Source of the DNA: Bacteroidota bacterium
GTDB lineage: Bacteria > Bacteroidota > Bacteroidia > Cytophagales > Cyclobacteriaceae
Direction: 5' to 3'
DNA length: 54,419 bases
NCBI GenBank assembly: GCA_027593175.1
Contig: JAQCJI010000009.1
Span: forward strand, 1 to 54,419
Position numbers and translations under genes: made by a program. Shown piece by piece: positions 34,786-44,635 of this stretch (positions are counted from its first letter, which is position 1; each line of letters opens with the position of its first letter). The notes beneath the pieces were generated by a model that was not told the DNA's origin, made no database searches, and saw only the letters and a list, made by a program, of their open reading frames with translations.

Positions 34786-35529
34786 ATGCGTATTCTCTTC
34801 CTTCTCTTACTCTTTATTTCCAGTACTATTTTGGTAAAAGCACAGCAAACAATCACGAGCTCCTATTTTGAAATGCGCACCTACACGGTAAATGATGGCA
34901 AGATGCCGGATCTTATTCAACGTTTTCAAAATCATACCCGGACCCTCTTCAACAAACATGGAATTGAAAATGTGGCCTACTTCCTATCAGAGGAGCAACC
35001 TGACAAGCAGCTCACCTTTATTATTGGATATCCATCCGCATCTGAACGAGATATCCGATGGAACAATTTTGCGAATGATCCCGAATGGAAGGCGGTAGCC
35101 GCTGCCTCTGAAGCGAATGGGAAGATAGTCCAAAAAGTAGATCAAGTATTTATGGTATGGGCCCAGGGTCTTAATTCTCGGAAAGTTTCTCGACCAAGTG
35201 GCATTTTTCAACTGCGAACCTACCACCTTCTTCCAGGAAAGTTGGAGGCTATCCAAACTCGATTCCGAGATCATACGCAGGTCTTATTTGAAAAGCAAGG
35301 CCTCTCCAACTATCCCTATTGGATTACGGTTGAAAAAGAAGGCTTACAGCCCAAATTGGTTTACTTTATTGGGCATCAATCCAAGGATGAATTTAAGACA
35401 GCATTTGCTGGATTCGTAGCCGATCCTGAGTGGATTAAAGTGCGCGATGCTTCCGAGGTTCCAGGTAAGATTGTAGAGAAGGTCGATACGGTTTTTTATA
35501 TCCCGCTGCCTTTTTCACCAATGAAGTAA
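34786..35529 (+). CDS. Secreted NIPSNAP-family protein with two repeats
   Basis: A signal peptide (MRILFLLLLFISSTILVKA-Q) is followed by two ferredoxin-like NIPSNAP domains. One is at ~28-125, starting YFEMRTYTVNDGKMPDLIQR. The second is at ~140-245, starting FQLRTYHLLPGKLEAIQTR. Each ends in a conserved DPEWxxVxxASExxGKIVxKVD block. NIPSNAP folds are dimeric alpha/beta barrels; the function here is unknown. It probably forms a unit with the TMEM220-like gene. Confidence 0.87.
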   Translation: MRILFLLLLFISSTILVKAQQTITSSYFEMRTYTVNDGKMPDLIQRFQNHTRTLFNKHGIENVAYFLSEEQPDKQLTFIIGYPSASERDIRWNNFANDPEWKAVAAASEANGKIVQKVDQVFMVWAQGLNSRKVSRPSGIFQLRTYHLLPGKLEAIQTRFRDHTQVLFEKQGLSNYPYWITVEKEGLQPKLVYFIGHQSKDEFKTAFAGFVADPEWIKVRDASEVPGKIVEKVDTVFYIPLPFSPMK

Positions 35530-35739
35530 AGGGTAAACTGATTATCCGCAATTTGGCCAATTGATTACCGAGAAAGGTGGGTAGTGGCGGGTAATCGTCG
35601 ACAGCTGACAGCCCACAGCTACTTGAGTAATTCTCGCCTTCCAAAACGGTCTTAGCTACTCTTTAACCAAATTTTCATGGAGGAGGTGTAGCGATTCGAA
35701 TTTAGTATTGGTTGCTATGCTACTAACTCATTCAAAACC

Positions 35740-36075
35740 ATGTCTCGGATTTTACCCATTTTAGTTTTAGTACTCCTCTTTTCTTGTCAGGAGTCGGAAA
35801 GTCCTAAGGGATGTGCCGTTGCTAATCCCATTGAAGATTTGCCTTGGCTGAGGGAGGAAATTAAAAACACCATTGATTTGAATTTGGTTGACTACTTCTA
35901 CCTTATTCAAGGAACTTACAAAGGAGCAACCGTCTTTTCTTTTCTGAATTGCTGTCCTTTTTGCAGGACAGTGCCTCAAATCCTGGATTGCGAGGGCAAG
36001 GTGATCAACGCATTTATCACAGATGTGACGGATCAAAAAGTAATCTGGCGACCTACATCATCTGTTTGCAACTAG
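35740..36075 (+). CDS. Small cysteine-rich lipoprotein, 111 aa
   Basis: An SPII signal (MSRILPILVLVLLFSC, C16) is followed by a short domain containing LNCCPFCRTVPQILDCEGK and a C-terminal VCN. The cysteines suggest disulfides in the exported protein. I do not recognise the family. It ends just before a bidirectional terminator shared with the convergent ThuA gene. Confidence 0.65.
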   Translation: MSRILPILVLVLLFSCQESESPKGCAVANPIEDLPWLREEIKNTIDLNLVDYFYLIQGTYKGATVFSFLNCCPFCRTVPQILDCEGKVINAFITDVTDQKVIWRPTSSVCN

Positions 36076-36100
36076 ACAAGTTAATCCAAACCTACAAAAA

Positions 36101-36135
36101 CAAAAAACCACTCCAATTTTGGAGTGGTTTTTTGT
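36101..36135. terminator. Bidirectional terminator
   Basis: CCACTCCA (36108-36115) pairs with TGGAGTGG (36120-36127) and is flanked by A6 on the left and T6 on the right. It lies between convergent genes and serves both. Confidence 0.9.
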
Positions 36136-36156
36136 TTACCGTGGGGAATCTGTTGC

Positions 36157-39100
36157 TTACTTCGCGTTGAAGGTGATGCCCATGATGATAAAGGTACCTA
36201 AATCTGCTCCTTTGGCGTCACTTACAAAATACAGGGTGTGCTTCTTGCCATCCCCAGGGCTAGTCAGTGTCAATTTTGCCTGGTGCATTAGGATAGGCAT
36301 GTTTGGAAGCTTCATTCCTTGGCTTGGCGCATGGGTGCCTTTTCCAACGATTGCTCCTGATGGGCTATCCAATCTGATCTCAAAGTCTACAGGAACTTTA
36401 ATAGGTTCCTGTGAAGCAGTCATCAAGGTAACTGATCCAATGCCTGTTACATCCAAGGCAGTAAGTGAGAAGGATCCTTTTGTATTTGGAACAGTCAAAA
36501 AGGTCTTTCCGTCAAATACCATCTTGGCATAGCCAGAGAAGCCTCCAGCTTGTTCCAAGTTGATGGTATTTGGGCTCAAAACTAAAGAGCTAGATCCGGT
36601 TAGTGGTTTGATATTCGTTCCTCCTTGGTCCGAATAAGATGCTGAAATCACCAAAGATCCAGTTGGAGAGGCAGGTTTACCCAAAGTTGGGTCAAGGCTA
36701 CCTGCAGCACCCAAATTTGGTTTGCTTTCCTGTCCAAGAAAAAGGATGTAGGTCACTAAAGAATTTAACTCCGAATTCTTCAGGTCTGGGTAAGCCGGCA
36801 TGGCTTTTTCTCCCCATACACCTGCGCCACCATTCTTGATTTTTTTAACCAAATAGTCTCGATCACTTTCTCTGTATTTTTTGGCTAAATCCGCATACGC
36901 TGGCCCAATGGATTTTTCATTTTCGTTGTGACAGGTCTTGCAAGTGAGTGATTGTAACAAGGACTTTCCTGTCATGGCTTCGCTCATGATTTTATGTCCC
37001 ATATCGGCTTCTGCCTGGTCAATGCCCTGTAGATAGTCTGCTGCTACATACAAGCTGCTCATATCCGAAGCCGCTTCTGGGTGGTCTTCGTCGCTCACTG
37101 CTATGGTGTAGTTCACTTTTTTACCAGGGAAGTAAAAGGATTGGTTGCCCACTACAGAGATGCTCACCTGCGGTGCGACATTGCCTGAATAAACGGCTAC
37201 CAATGGACCTTTACCTGTCAATCCAGCTGCATCTGCAGCAGTTACCTGAATTTCAAATTCTCCTGTGGCAGTGAATGAATGCGTGAGTGTCGGTTCTTTA
37301 GTTGTCTTCGTAACTCCAGCACCTAGATCCCAAGTATAGGTAATTGCGTCGTTTTCAGGATCTGAAGCAGTAGCAGTAAAGGTTACCTGAAGTGGGCTTT
37401 TGCCAGAGGTTTTGTCCACCTTGACTTCAGTTACCACTGGAGGGCGGTTGCCTCCGTTGTAATCTATTCGGAAGAGGCCTGCATCTGGATTTTTGGCAAA
37501 CCAGCCATTGCCATATTCAAGAATGTAAATCTTCCCGTCTGGGCCCATTTCCATATCAATCAAGGCGTTGAATTTGGTGCCAGGCATGAATGGTTCCATC
37601 TTATCGAAATCTCCATTTTCCTGCATGCTTACTACCTTGATCCAACCTCTAATCCAATCGTAGATGAAAAGCTTGCTATTGTAATAATCTGGCATGCGTG
37701 TTTCTGAAGGATACATATCCGAATAATATAACGGACCAGCCATGGCATTTCTGCCTCCTGTTCCCAGCTGCGGGAAGTCAGGAGAGGCGGCATAGGGATA
37801 CCAAATGAATGCCGGTTCCACAGCAGGAAGTTTCTTCAAACCGGTATTGTTTGGTGAATTGTTGATTGGGCCCGCTGGATCAAACGAAGGGCCAGGTTGA
37901 CCTGTTTCGTAATTAAACTCCGTATAGGCAAAGTTATTTCCAATGATGTAAGGCCATCCAAAGTGTCCTGCCTTTCGTGCTTGGTTGACTTCATCGTAAC
38001 CTCTAGAGCCCTTGGTAGCTAAGGAATCGTTGTTGGCATCAGGACCTACTTCACCCCAATAGAGGTAGCCGTTTTTCTGATCCACAGAGATTCGATACGG
38101 GTTTCGAAGTCCTTGAGCGTAGATTTCAGGACGAGTGCCTTCTGTTCCCTTAGGGTATAAGTTGCCTTCTGGTACCGTATAGGTACCATCCTCGGCTACT
38201 TTGATTCGGAGAATTTTTCCTCTTAGGTCATTTGAGTTGCCCGAACTTCTTCTAGCATCCCATTGCTTATTGCCTTCACGGCTATCCACTGGGGCATAAC
38301 CATTGAGGGTGTATTTGGAACCTTGCTGGTTGAATGGGGTGGAGTTATCTCCTGTAGATAGGAATAGGTTTCCATCCTTATCAAAAGCGATGGATCCACC
38401 GGTATGGCAGCAGATGTTCCGCTGGGAGTAAAGTTCCAAAATTATTTGCTCGGAACCCATGTCCCACTTGCCGTCTTTGTATTTGAATCGGGAAAGGCGA
38501 TTGACTTCCTTGTCACCTGTAGGTGCATAAAAGGCATACACCCAGTTGTTGGTGGCGTAGTCCGGATCTTTTTGAATTCCCATCAATCCTTCTTCTGCAT
38601 TGACGCCTTTTACCTCTGTTTTCCAGTAGACGTCTAGCTTTACAATTTCTTTAAGCTCACCAGTAGCTTGGTTGTATTGTAGAATTTCTCCTCTACGTTG
38701 CGCTACTAGAATATCTAAGTTAGGCAGGATGGTCATCTCCGTAGGCTCGGTAAACTGGCCCATGGAAAGTACTGTCTTGGTGAATCGATTTTCTTCTGGA
38801 GTACGTTTGGATGTTGCTTTGTCGTAGTCCAACTCCATGTTTTCGCCAATGGTGTACTGAATTCCCGCTAAAAGATGCTTTAAAAAATCGGCCTCTTCGT
38901 AGGATTCGTTGGTATGTCCACCTCCAGTATAGAATGCTCTTCCTCCATCAAAATCATGGTACCAAGCGATCGGGTGCTCGCCCATATCCAATCCCCCTTG
39001 GTAGGAAGCTTCATCTAAAAGAAGTAGCTTTTTGGTGTTTGGATTTACTTTTTTGTAGCTGTACCACTCGTCTGTACGAGCCCAGCTATCAGGAAGTGTT

Positions 39101-39600
39101 TCTGTGGAAGGGTGTTTTTCCCCTGTTTTGGTCACTTTTCCCGGTTGTACATTTGGGTGTGGATCGTTGATCTCCGGATGGTCTGTAAAATATCCCCCTA
39201 CAAGGCGGCCGTACCAGCCCCAGTCGTATTCTGTATCTGCTGCGGCGTGAATGCCCACAAATCCACCACCCGACTGGATGTATCGTTCAAAATCAGCCTC
39301 TTGGTAGTGGTTCAAAACATCTCCGGTGGTGCTTAGGAAGATGACCGTAGCGTATTGCCCAAGGTTTTCTTCGTTGATCAGCTCCGCATTACTCGTGGTG
39401 TCCACGGCAAATCCATTTTCAGTCCCCAGTTTTTGGATGGCAGCAATGCCTTTGGGAATGGATTCGTGGTAATATCCTGCTGTTTTGCTAAATACGAGCA
39501 CTTTAGGATTGCCCTCACGCTTTTTGGAGCAGGAGGAAATCACCGCTCCAACTAGAACGAGCAATAGGACTAGGTTTCGTAGGTTTTTTTGGCACTTCAT
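36157..39600 (-). CDS. ThuA - glucose/sorbosone dehydrogenase - PKD - cytochrome c fusion lipoprotein
   Basis: An 1147-aa exported lipoprotein (signal ending VISSC, C24). Domains in order are: ThuA (residues ~33-250, KVLVFSKTAGYYHESIP); a quinoprotein-type glucose/sorbosone dehydrogenase propeller (~270-715, ILVAQRRGEILQYN, GEVGPDANND); a PKD domain (~720-800, PPVVTEVKVDKTSGKSPLQV); a monoheme cytochrome c with C887KTCH891; and a C-terminal beta-rich carbohydrate-binding-like domain (~1010-1147). Together these suggest sugar oxidation at the cell surface with an on-board electron acceptor. The fusion is known in Bacteroidota. Substrate and cofactor (PQQ or none) cannot be decided. Confidence 0.9.
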   Translation of the reverse strand: MKCQKNLRNLVLLLVLVGAVISSCSKKREGNPKVLVFSKTAGYYHESIPKGIAAIQKLGTENGFAVDTTSNAELINEENLGQYATVIFLSTTGDVLNHYQEADFERYIQSGGGFVGIHAAADTEYDWGWYGRLVGGYFTDHPEINDPHPNVQPGKVTKTGEKHPSTETLPDSWARTDEWYSYKKVNPNTKKLLLLDEASYQGGLDMGEHPIAWYHDFDGGRAFYTGGGHTNESYEEADFLKHLLAGIQYTIGENMELDYDKATSKRTPEENRFTKTVLSMGQFTEPTEMTILPNLDILVAQRRGEILQYNQATGELKEIVKLDVYWKTEVKGVNAEEGLMGIQKDPDYATNNWVYAFYAPTGDKEVNRLSRFKYKDGKWDMGSEQIILELYSQRNICCHTGGSIAFDKDGNLFLSTGDNSTPFNQQGSKYTLNGYAPVDSREGNKQWDARRSSGNSNDLRGKILRIKVAEDGTYTVPEGNLYPKGTEGTRPEIYAQGLRNPYRISVDQKNGYLYWGEVGPDANNDSLATKGSRGYDEVNQARKAGHFGWPYIIGNNFAYTEFNYETGQPGPSFDPAGPINNSPNNTGLKKLPAVEPAFIWYPYAASPDFPQLGTGGRNAMAGPLYYSDMYPSETRMPDYYNSKLFIYDWIRGWIKVVSMQENGDFDKMEPFMPGTKFNALIDMEMGPDGKIYILEYGNGWFAKNPDAGLFRIDYNGGNRPPVVTEVKVDKTSGKSPLQVTFTATASDPENDAITYTWDLGAGVTKTTKEPTLTHSFTATGEFEIQVTAADAAGLTGKGPLVAVYSGNVAPQVSISVVGNQSFYFPGKKVNYTIAVSDEDHPEAASDMSSLYVAADYLQGIDQAEADMGHKIMSEAMTGKSLLQSLTCKTCHNENEKSIGPAYADLAKKYRESDRDYLVKKIKNGGAGVWGEKAMPAYPDLKNSELNSLVTYILFLGQESKPNLGAAGSLDPTLGKPASPTGSLVISASYSDQGGTNIKPLTGSSSLVLSPNTINLEQAGGFSGYAKMVFDGKTFLTVPNTKGSFSLTALDVTGIGSVTLMTASQEPIKVPVDFEIRLDSPSGAIVGKGTHAPSQGMKLPNMPILMHQAKLTLTSPGDGKKHTLYFVSDAKGADLGTFIIMGITFNAK

Positions 39601-39724
39601 AGGGGTAGAATTACTTTGTCAAAAATAGCAAAAAAGAATAAGTTTTTAATGTAACTAAGGTAACTAACTTATAGTTTGAGAGATAAGGGATCAAGCGGTA
39701 GATTTTATCGATGAACGCAGGGAT

Positions 39725-40870
39725 TTAGATTTTTTGTGCTCCCCCGCCTGGGGCAACTTCTATAAAATCAGGGGTTAATAGGTATTTCTTTTGGTAGGCA
39801 GCGGTGATTTTTTCCTGGATTGACACCCAGGCGCTTTCTTTTACAAGGCCAAGGAGGCAACCTCCAAAACCTCCACCCATCATTCGCGCTCCCAATACGC
39901 CTTCCATGCCAATGACTTCTTGGGCGAGAAAATCCAATTCAACGCAGCTGACCTCAAAATCCTGACTCAAGCTTTGGTGAGAAGCCTTTAGCAGTTGGCC
40001 AAGATGAACTAAGTCATTCCTTGACAGGGCCTTTGCTGCCTCTAATACGCGGCTGCATTCGCTGATGACATGTTTTGCTTTTGGGAAAAGGCCAGCTGGT
40101 AGCAAGTATTTAACTTTGGGAAGATCCGTCAGGGACAGGTCCCTGAGACTAAGTAGTTCGGGATAGGTAGTTTGAAGTAGGGATACACTCTCCTCACAGG
40201 CGGAACGGCGCTGGTTGTAAGCGCTTGCTGCAAGGGAATGGGAGACCTTCGAGTGCACCAATACAAGCTTGTATTCTCCGAGTTTTACGGGTAGGTAGTC
40301 ATGGCTTTGGCTGCGGCAGTCCAGCAGCATAGCTTTACCTTCTTGCCCGAAGACAGAGGAATAGGGATCCATAATACCGCAATTAACACCTGCAAAAAGT
40401 TGCTCTGCTTTTTGAGCGTAGCGTGCCAAGTCTTTTTTAGGAATATGAAGGTCAAAGGCTTCGGAAATTCCCAAGCCTACTGCTACGGAAAGTGCGGCAG
40501 AGGAGGAGAGGCCCGCGCCAAGGGGCAAATTGCCGCCGATCACGAGGTCAAATTCTTTTATCCGATAGCCGGCCTGCTTAAATAGGGTACAGATCCCCAT
40601 TACATAAGTCGCCCAATGTCCTTTTTTGGGAGACATGCTATCCAGTTCGAAACTAAATTCCTGGTCAAAGTCTAGGGAATAAAGCCGGCAGAGGCCCAAT
40701 TCATTTTTTGTAATTCCAGCCCAGATCCCTTGCTTTACCGCAGCAGGAAAAACAAATCCTTCCTGGTAATCGGTATGCTCTCCAATCAGGTTGATTCTTC
40801 CAGGAGCAAACACCACAAGTGGATCTGCTGCGAATAGCTGGCTAAAGCAGGCTATGATCTTAGAGTTCAT
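39725..40870 (-). CDS. galK: Galactokinase
   Basis: A GHMP kinase that phosphorylates galactose at C1 in the Leloir pathway. The galactokinase signature GRINLIGEHTDYQEGFVFP lies near the N-terminus, the ATP-binding GGNLPLGAGLSSSAAL near residue 120, and the C-terminal RMMGGGFGGCLLGLV near 335. I use the ATG at 40870 (MNSKIIACF); one two codons upstream (40876) is equally possible. It is downstream of the lacI-type gene with a ~40-bp gap, so the two likely form one operon. No galT, galE or galM is in the window. Confidence 0.94.
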   Translation of the reverse strand: MNSKIIACFSQLFAADPLVVFAPGRINLIGEHTDYQEGFVFPAAVKQGIWAGITKNELGLCRLYSLDFDQEFSFELDSMSPKKGHWATYVMGICTLFKQAGYRIKEFDLVIGGNLPLGAGLSSSAALSVAVGLGISEAFDLHIPKKDLARYAQKAEQLFAGVNCGIMDPYSSVFGQEGKAMLLDCRSQSHDYLPVKLGEYKLVLVHSKVSHSLAASAYNQRRSACEESVSLLQTTYPELLSLRDLSLTDLPKVKYLLPAGLFPKAKHVISECSRVLEAAKALSRNDLVHLGQLLKASHQSLSQDFEVSCVELDFLAQEVIGMEGVLGARMMGGGFGGCLLGLVKESAWVSIQEKITAAYQKKYLLTPDFIEVAPGGGAQKI

Positions 40871-40911
40871 CAGCAAGGCTGTTCGGTAGGGGTGATCAAG
40901 GGGGAAGAGTT

Positions 40912-41946
40912 TTATTTTTTATTAGGAAAATGCTGGGATGACTTTCGGACCACCAAGGTTGTGTCTAACACGATGGAGATGGGGTCTTCCGATGCCATTC
41001 CATCCAATTGATCGAGCAAATGGCTCACAGCCAGCTTTCCCATTTCATAGCCTGGTTGGGCGACGGTGGTCAAGGGCGGCTCGACCACGGCAGCAGTAGG
41101 ATTGTCTGTAAATCCTGCTAACGCAATGTCCTCAGGGATGCGGATTCCTGACTTTTTCCATTCGGTCAACACATCCACGGCCATGGGATCGATCATGCAA
41201 AAAACAGCTTCAGGCCAAGGATCCATACAAAGGATATGTTGGGCTACCTGAAGGTTGCCTTCCAGGGTGAGATCGGTAATATGAATTAGGGAGGAATCCT
41301 CAGCAACCCCAAATTCAGCTAGCGCGCGAAGGTAGCCTTCCTTTCTCTTTTTAGAAATGTAGAGGTCTTCGGGTCCAGATGCATAGACGATACGGCGGGA
41401 ACCGTTTTCCAACAAGTGCTTGACCACCTGATAGGCGCCACTGACATCGTTGAAGGTTACTTTTGAAACGGGAATCTCTTCCTCTACCCGGTCAAACAAG
41501 AGGAAGTTAATCTCCCTATCGTAGAGTTCATAGAGGTGTTCGTAGGTATTTGTTTCTTTACTTAGGGAAATCAAGAGTCCATCTACTTGGCTGGAAACTA
41601 AGGTTTGGATATTGGCTTTTTCTTGCGCGATCGATTCATTGCTTTGGCAGATTATCACATTGTAGCCACGGCTGTTGGCGATATCTTGAATGCCGCTGAT
41701 GCAGGAGGCGAAAAAGTGGGAGGTAATTTCAGGAACAATGACGCCCAGCGTTTTGGATCTACTGATGCGAAGGCTTTGCGCAAGTAAGTTGGGATGGTAG
41801 TTCATCTCCTTGGCAACTTCGACTATTTTTCGCTTCGATTCATGATTTAGTTCAGGTGAGTCTTGTAGGGCTCTGGAAATGGTAGACACGGATACCCCAA
41901 GCCTCTTGGCGATTTCCTTCATTGTAACTTGTCTCCCCTTTCTCAT
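40912..41946 (-). CDS. LacI family transcriptional regulator
   Basis: A 344-aa repressor with an N-terminal LacI helix-turn-helix (MKEIAKRLGVSVSTISRALQ, hinge helix MNYHPNLLAQSLR) and a periplasmic-binding-protein-like effector domain (TLGVIVPEITSHFFASCISG to the C-terminus). The start could be the ATG at 41946 or the one at 41922 that opens the HTH. The location directly upstream of galK suggests control of galactose use and probably autoregulation. I could not identify a palindromic operator with confidence. Confidence 0.9.
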   Translation of the reverse strand: MRKGRQVTMKEIAKRLGVSVSTISRALQDSPELNHESKRKIVEVAKEMNYHPNLLAQSLRISRSKTLGVIVPEITSHFFASCISGIQDIANSRGYNVIICQSNESIAQEKANIQTLVSSQVDGLLISLSKETNTYEHLYELYDREINFLLFDRVEEEIPVSKVTFNDVSGAYQVVKHLLENGSRRIVYASGPEDLYISKKRKEGYLRALAEFGVAEDSSLIHITDLTLEGNLQVAQHILCMDPWPEAVFCMIDPMAVDVLTEWKKSGIRIPEDIALAGFTDNPTAAVVEPPLTTVAQPGYEMGKLAVSHLLDQLDGMASEDPISIVLDTTLVVRKSSQHFPNKK

Positions 41947-42022
41947 CCTGCTTATTTTTTAGATTTTTTTACCTTGAAACCGTCTGCAATTACGAATAAA
42001 GCAAAGATTTTAAAAAAAATCA

Positions 42023-43006
42023 CTATTCTTGATAAATAGTAGCTAAAACTGTTTCGCCAACAGCTTTCAAAGTGCGACGATCAATTACTTCCAAGGCATC
42101 CTGGTGCGTATGGTGGTAAGCTCCAAATCCTAGATTTGGTGAGAAATCAATGATGTCGATCGTAGGAATGCCCGCCCATTCGTTGGTAAAGGCATGGTCA
42201 TCCAAAATTTCGGCTACGTCTTGTTGGATAAAGAAGCCAGAATGTCCAAGCGTACCCGCTATCCCCCACACTTTGGAGAGGATGCCGCTTGCATATTTTC
42301 TAGAATAGCCTTCACGGTAGAAGCGGGCGTTTTTTCCACCCACCAAGTCCACCAAAATCCCGTAGTATGCAGAGTAGTTGGGAAGGTGTTTATTTTTCGA
42401 CCAGTACTGGGAGCCGTGGCACCACCAGATTTTGGTATTGTCGCGTGTCAACGCATACTCTGGTTCCCCGTCGTCCTCCCCATCAAAGAAAATCAGATCA
42501 ATCCCTATCTCGGCAGAAAGGGGCTGGCTTGAGATGTTCCGAGCAATCTCTAATAGCACGGCCACACCTGAGGCGCCGTCATTCGCTCCATCGATGGGTT
42601 CCGAGGTGCGTGTTTTGTCCTTGTCTGCAATGCGTCGGGTATCCCAATGTGCTGCCAATAGGATCCGCTTGCTCGCTTGTGGATTGATGGATGCAATTAC
42701 ATTACTTAGGTCCCAGGTCAAATCGTCGTAGGTCTGGGCCTGAAAGTCTTGAAATTCAACGGACCAGCCGTATTTTTTCAAGGTTTCCATCATCCACGCT
42801 TTGGTGGCAGCATGCCCTGGGGTACTGGGAACTCGGGGACCGAAATCCACTTGTTTTTGTACAAAATTATATGCTGAATCTGCATTAAAGGCAGGATAGG
42901 GCTTTAATTCGGTGCTTGTGTTGCTGCTTTCAGTAGTTTTTTGCTCTGCGCAGGCGGCAAGCAGGAATACCGGCAGTAGGAGTAGCCACAGGATTTTATT
43001 CTTCAT
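42023..43006 (-). CDS. M28 family zinc peptidase lipoprotein (glutaminyl-cyclase-like)
   Basis: The ATG at 43006 starts an SPII signal ([19 protein letters not shown]). The M28 zinc ligands are all visible: H in [10 protein letters not shown] in DGANDGASG, the catalytic E pair in [13 protein letters not shown], and H in [14 protein letters not shown]. The domain organisation and the ENxx/[20 protein letters not shown] start match the glutaminyl-peptide cyclotransferase-like branch of M28 in Bacteroidota. Aminopeptidase or glutaminyl cyclase activity cannot be told apart. The start overlaps the 3' end of cysS by 11 bp, so it is co-transcribed. Confidence 0.88.
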   Translation of the reverse strand: MKNKILWLLLLPVFLLAACAEQKTTESSNTSTELKPYPAFNADSAYNFVQKQVDFGPRVPSTPGHAATKAWMMETLKKYGWSVEFQDFQAQTYDDLTWDLSNVIASINPQASKRILLAAHWDTRRIADKDKTRTSEPIDGANDGASGVAVLLEIARNISSQPLSAEIGIDLIFFDGEDDGEPEYALTRDNTKIWWCHGSQYWSKNKHLPNYSAYYGILVDLVGGKNARFYREGYSRKYASGILSKVWGIAGTLGHSGFFIQQDVAEILDDHAFTNEWAGIPTIDIIDFSPNLGFGAYHHTHQDALEVIDRRTLKAVGETVLATIYQE

Positions 43007-44489
43007 AAGCCCAATCAACACGGTCTTTCATGTCTTTGACTACAAAGCCCATGGACTTGAGCCCCAGTCGAATTTCATCCACTTTGGCGTAGTTTCGGGC
43101 TGTTTTTGCTTCGGTGTACTGCCGAAGTAGGAGGTCCAAAAGTCCTTCCTGTACCTCGCCTTTTTCTTCCAACAAACCTAAAATCTCCTCCACAAAGGTG
43201 GTATAGGTGGCAAGCATCTTGGTAAATACCTCTTCTCCCAAGGTAGCGGAATGCAGTTGTCCTGTGAAAACGGAGTTGATCTTCTTTAGCAAGTTAAATA
43301 GGTGCCCAATGGCCTGAGCGGTATTGAAGTCATCGTCCATTGCACGGTAGGCAGCGGTGATGCTTGCTTCCACCTGCTGCAGGTGTTCCCCATCTAGTGC
43401 CACCTCTGGATTTATATCATAGTGCATATTCCGGGCGATTCGTAGTCCGTTAATGATCTTTTTATATCCTTTTTGTGCGGCGCGCAGTGCTTCGTTGGAG
43501 AAGTCCAGCGTTGAGCGGTACTGGGCCGTAAGGATAAAGTAACGGATAGTCATCGGGCTGTAAGCCTGTTCCAACAGGGGGTGCTTACCTGTGAAAAGCT
43601 CCTGTAGCGTGATAAAGTTGCCCAGGGACTTGCCCATTTTTTGCCCGTTAATGGTAATCATGTTGTTGTGCATCCAGTACTTGGCTGGATCTTGGTGGTT
43701 GCAGGCATTGCCTTGTGCGATTTCGCACTCGTGGTGCGGGAAAATTAAGTCCATACCCCCGCCGTGGATGTCAAAGTGATTGCCCAGGTATTTGGAGCTC
43801 ATAGCGGTACACTCGAGGTGCCAGCCTGGGAAGCCTATACCCCAAGGGGAAGGCCACTTCATGAGGTGCTCAGCAGAAGCATTTTTCCACAAGGCAAAAT
43901 CCACGGAGTTCCGCTTTTCACCTTGACCATCCAAGTCACGACTTCCACTCACTAATTCTTCAATGACACGCCCCGAAAGTTTGCCGTAAGTATATTTCTT
44001 GTTGTAGGCGAGTACATCGAAATAAACAGATCCATTGACCACATAGGCGAGCCCTTCGTTTAGGATGGCTTCCACCAAGGCGATTTGCTCGGGGATATGA
44101 CCGGTGGCACGGGGCTCAATGTTTGGTTTCCATGTATTGAGCAGGGCTATGTCCCGGTGGTAGGTGTCCGTGTATTGCTGGGCAACTTCCATGGGTTCCA
44201 GCTGCTCCAGCTTTGCTTTTTTGGCGATTTTATCTTCCCCTTCGTCTGCATCTCCAGTGAGGTGACCCACATCGGTGATGTTGCGGACATAGCGCACGCG
44301 GTATCCCAAATGCGTCAAGTAGCGGTTGACCGTATCGAAGGTGATGGCCGGGCGCCCGTGTCCCAAGTGTGCATCTCCATATACTGTAGGTCCGCAAACA
44401 TACATACCTACAAAAGGAGGGCTGATCGGCAAAAAATTTTCCTTCTGTCGAGAGAGGGTATTGTATACTTTGAGCTGATGTGCTTTCAT
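42996..44489 (-). CDS. cysS: Cysteinyl-tRNA synthetase
   Basis: A class I synthetase that charges tRNA-Cys. The N-terminal block [19 protein letters not shown] contains the zinc ligand C32 and the HIGH-type HLGH at 41-44. [10 protein letters not shown] and [15 protein letters not shown] supply the remaining zinc ligands. The KMSKS loop is KMGKS at 284-288, a variant I recall as usual in this phylum. Length (497 aa) is normal, with an intact anticodon-binding C-terminus. The M28 peptidase gene overlaps its end. Confidence 0.96.
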   Translation of the reverse strand: MKAHQLKVYNTLSRQKENFLPISPPFVGMYVCGPTVYGDAHLGHGRPAITFDTVNRYLTHLGYRVRYVRNITDVGHLTGDADEGEDKIAKKAKLEQLEPMEVAQQYTDTYHRDIALLNTWKPNIEPRATGHIPEQIALVEAILNEGLAYVVNGSVYFDVLAYNKKYTYGKLSGRVIEELVSGSRDLDGQGEKRNSVDFALWKNASAEHLMKWPSPWGIGFPGWHLECTAMSSKYLGNHFDIHGGGMDLIFPHHECEIAQGNACNHQDPAKYWMHNNMITINGQKMGKSLGNFITLQELFTGKHPLLEQAYSPMTIRYFILTAQYRSTLDFSNEALRAAQKGYKKIINGLRIARNMHYDINPEVALDGEHLQQVEASITAAYRAMDDDFNTAQAIGHLFNLLKKINSVFTGQLHSATLGEEVFTKMLATYTTFVEEILGLLEEKGEVQEGLLDLLLRQYTEAKTARNYAKVDEIRLGLKSMGFVVKDMKDRVDWAYEE

Positions 44490-44505
44490 GAGTAGCTTTT
44501 GAGAC

Positions 44506-44634
44506 GACCTTTGCTGTTTTTAACAACAGCGAAGGTCTGTTTTGTTACTTGTTTTAACAATACCGAAGGTCTGTTTCTAACTTAATTTAATAGTGTAAGT
44601 TAAACCTCAAAGGTTAGAAAAAAACCTTCGAGGT
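44506..44634. repeat. Palindromic repeats between purH and cysS
   Basis: AAACCTCAAAGGTT and AACCTTCGAGGTTT (44602-44637) form a 14-bp stem with one mismatch just after the purH stop, on the minus strand a likely terminator-like hairpin. Further right, CGAAGGTCTGTTT occurs twice in direct orientation (44530-44542 and 44564-44576). The first copy can also pair with GACCTTTGCTGTT at 44506-44518. The shared GAAGGTY core suggests one repeat family. Confidence 0.6.
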
Positions 44635-44635
44635 T

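Noticed and set aside
36119-36532. 137-codon plus-strand frame opposite the ThuA fusion
   Set aside because: It starts in a bidirectional terminator and is antisense to the C-terminal domain of the fusion protein.
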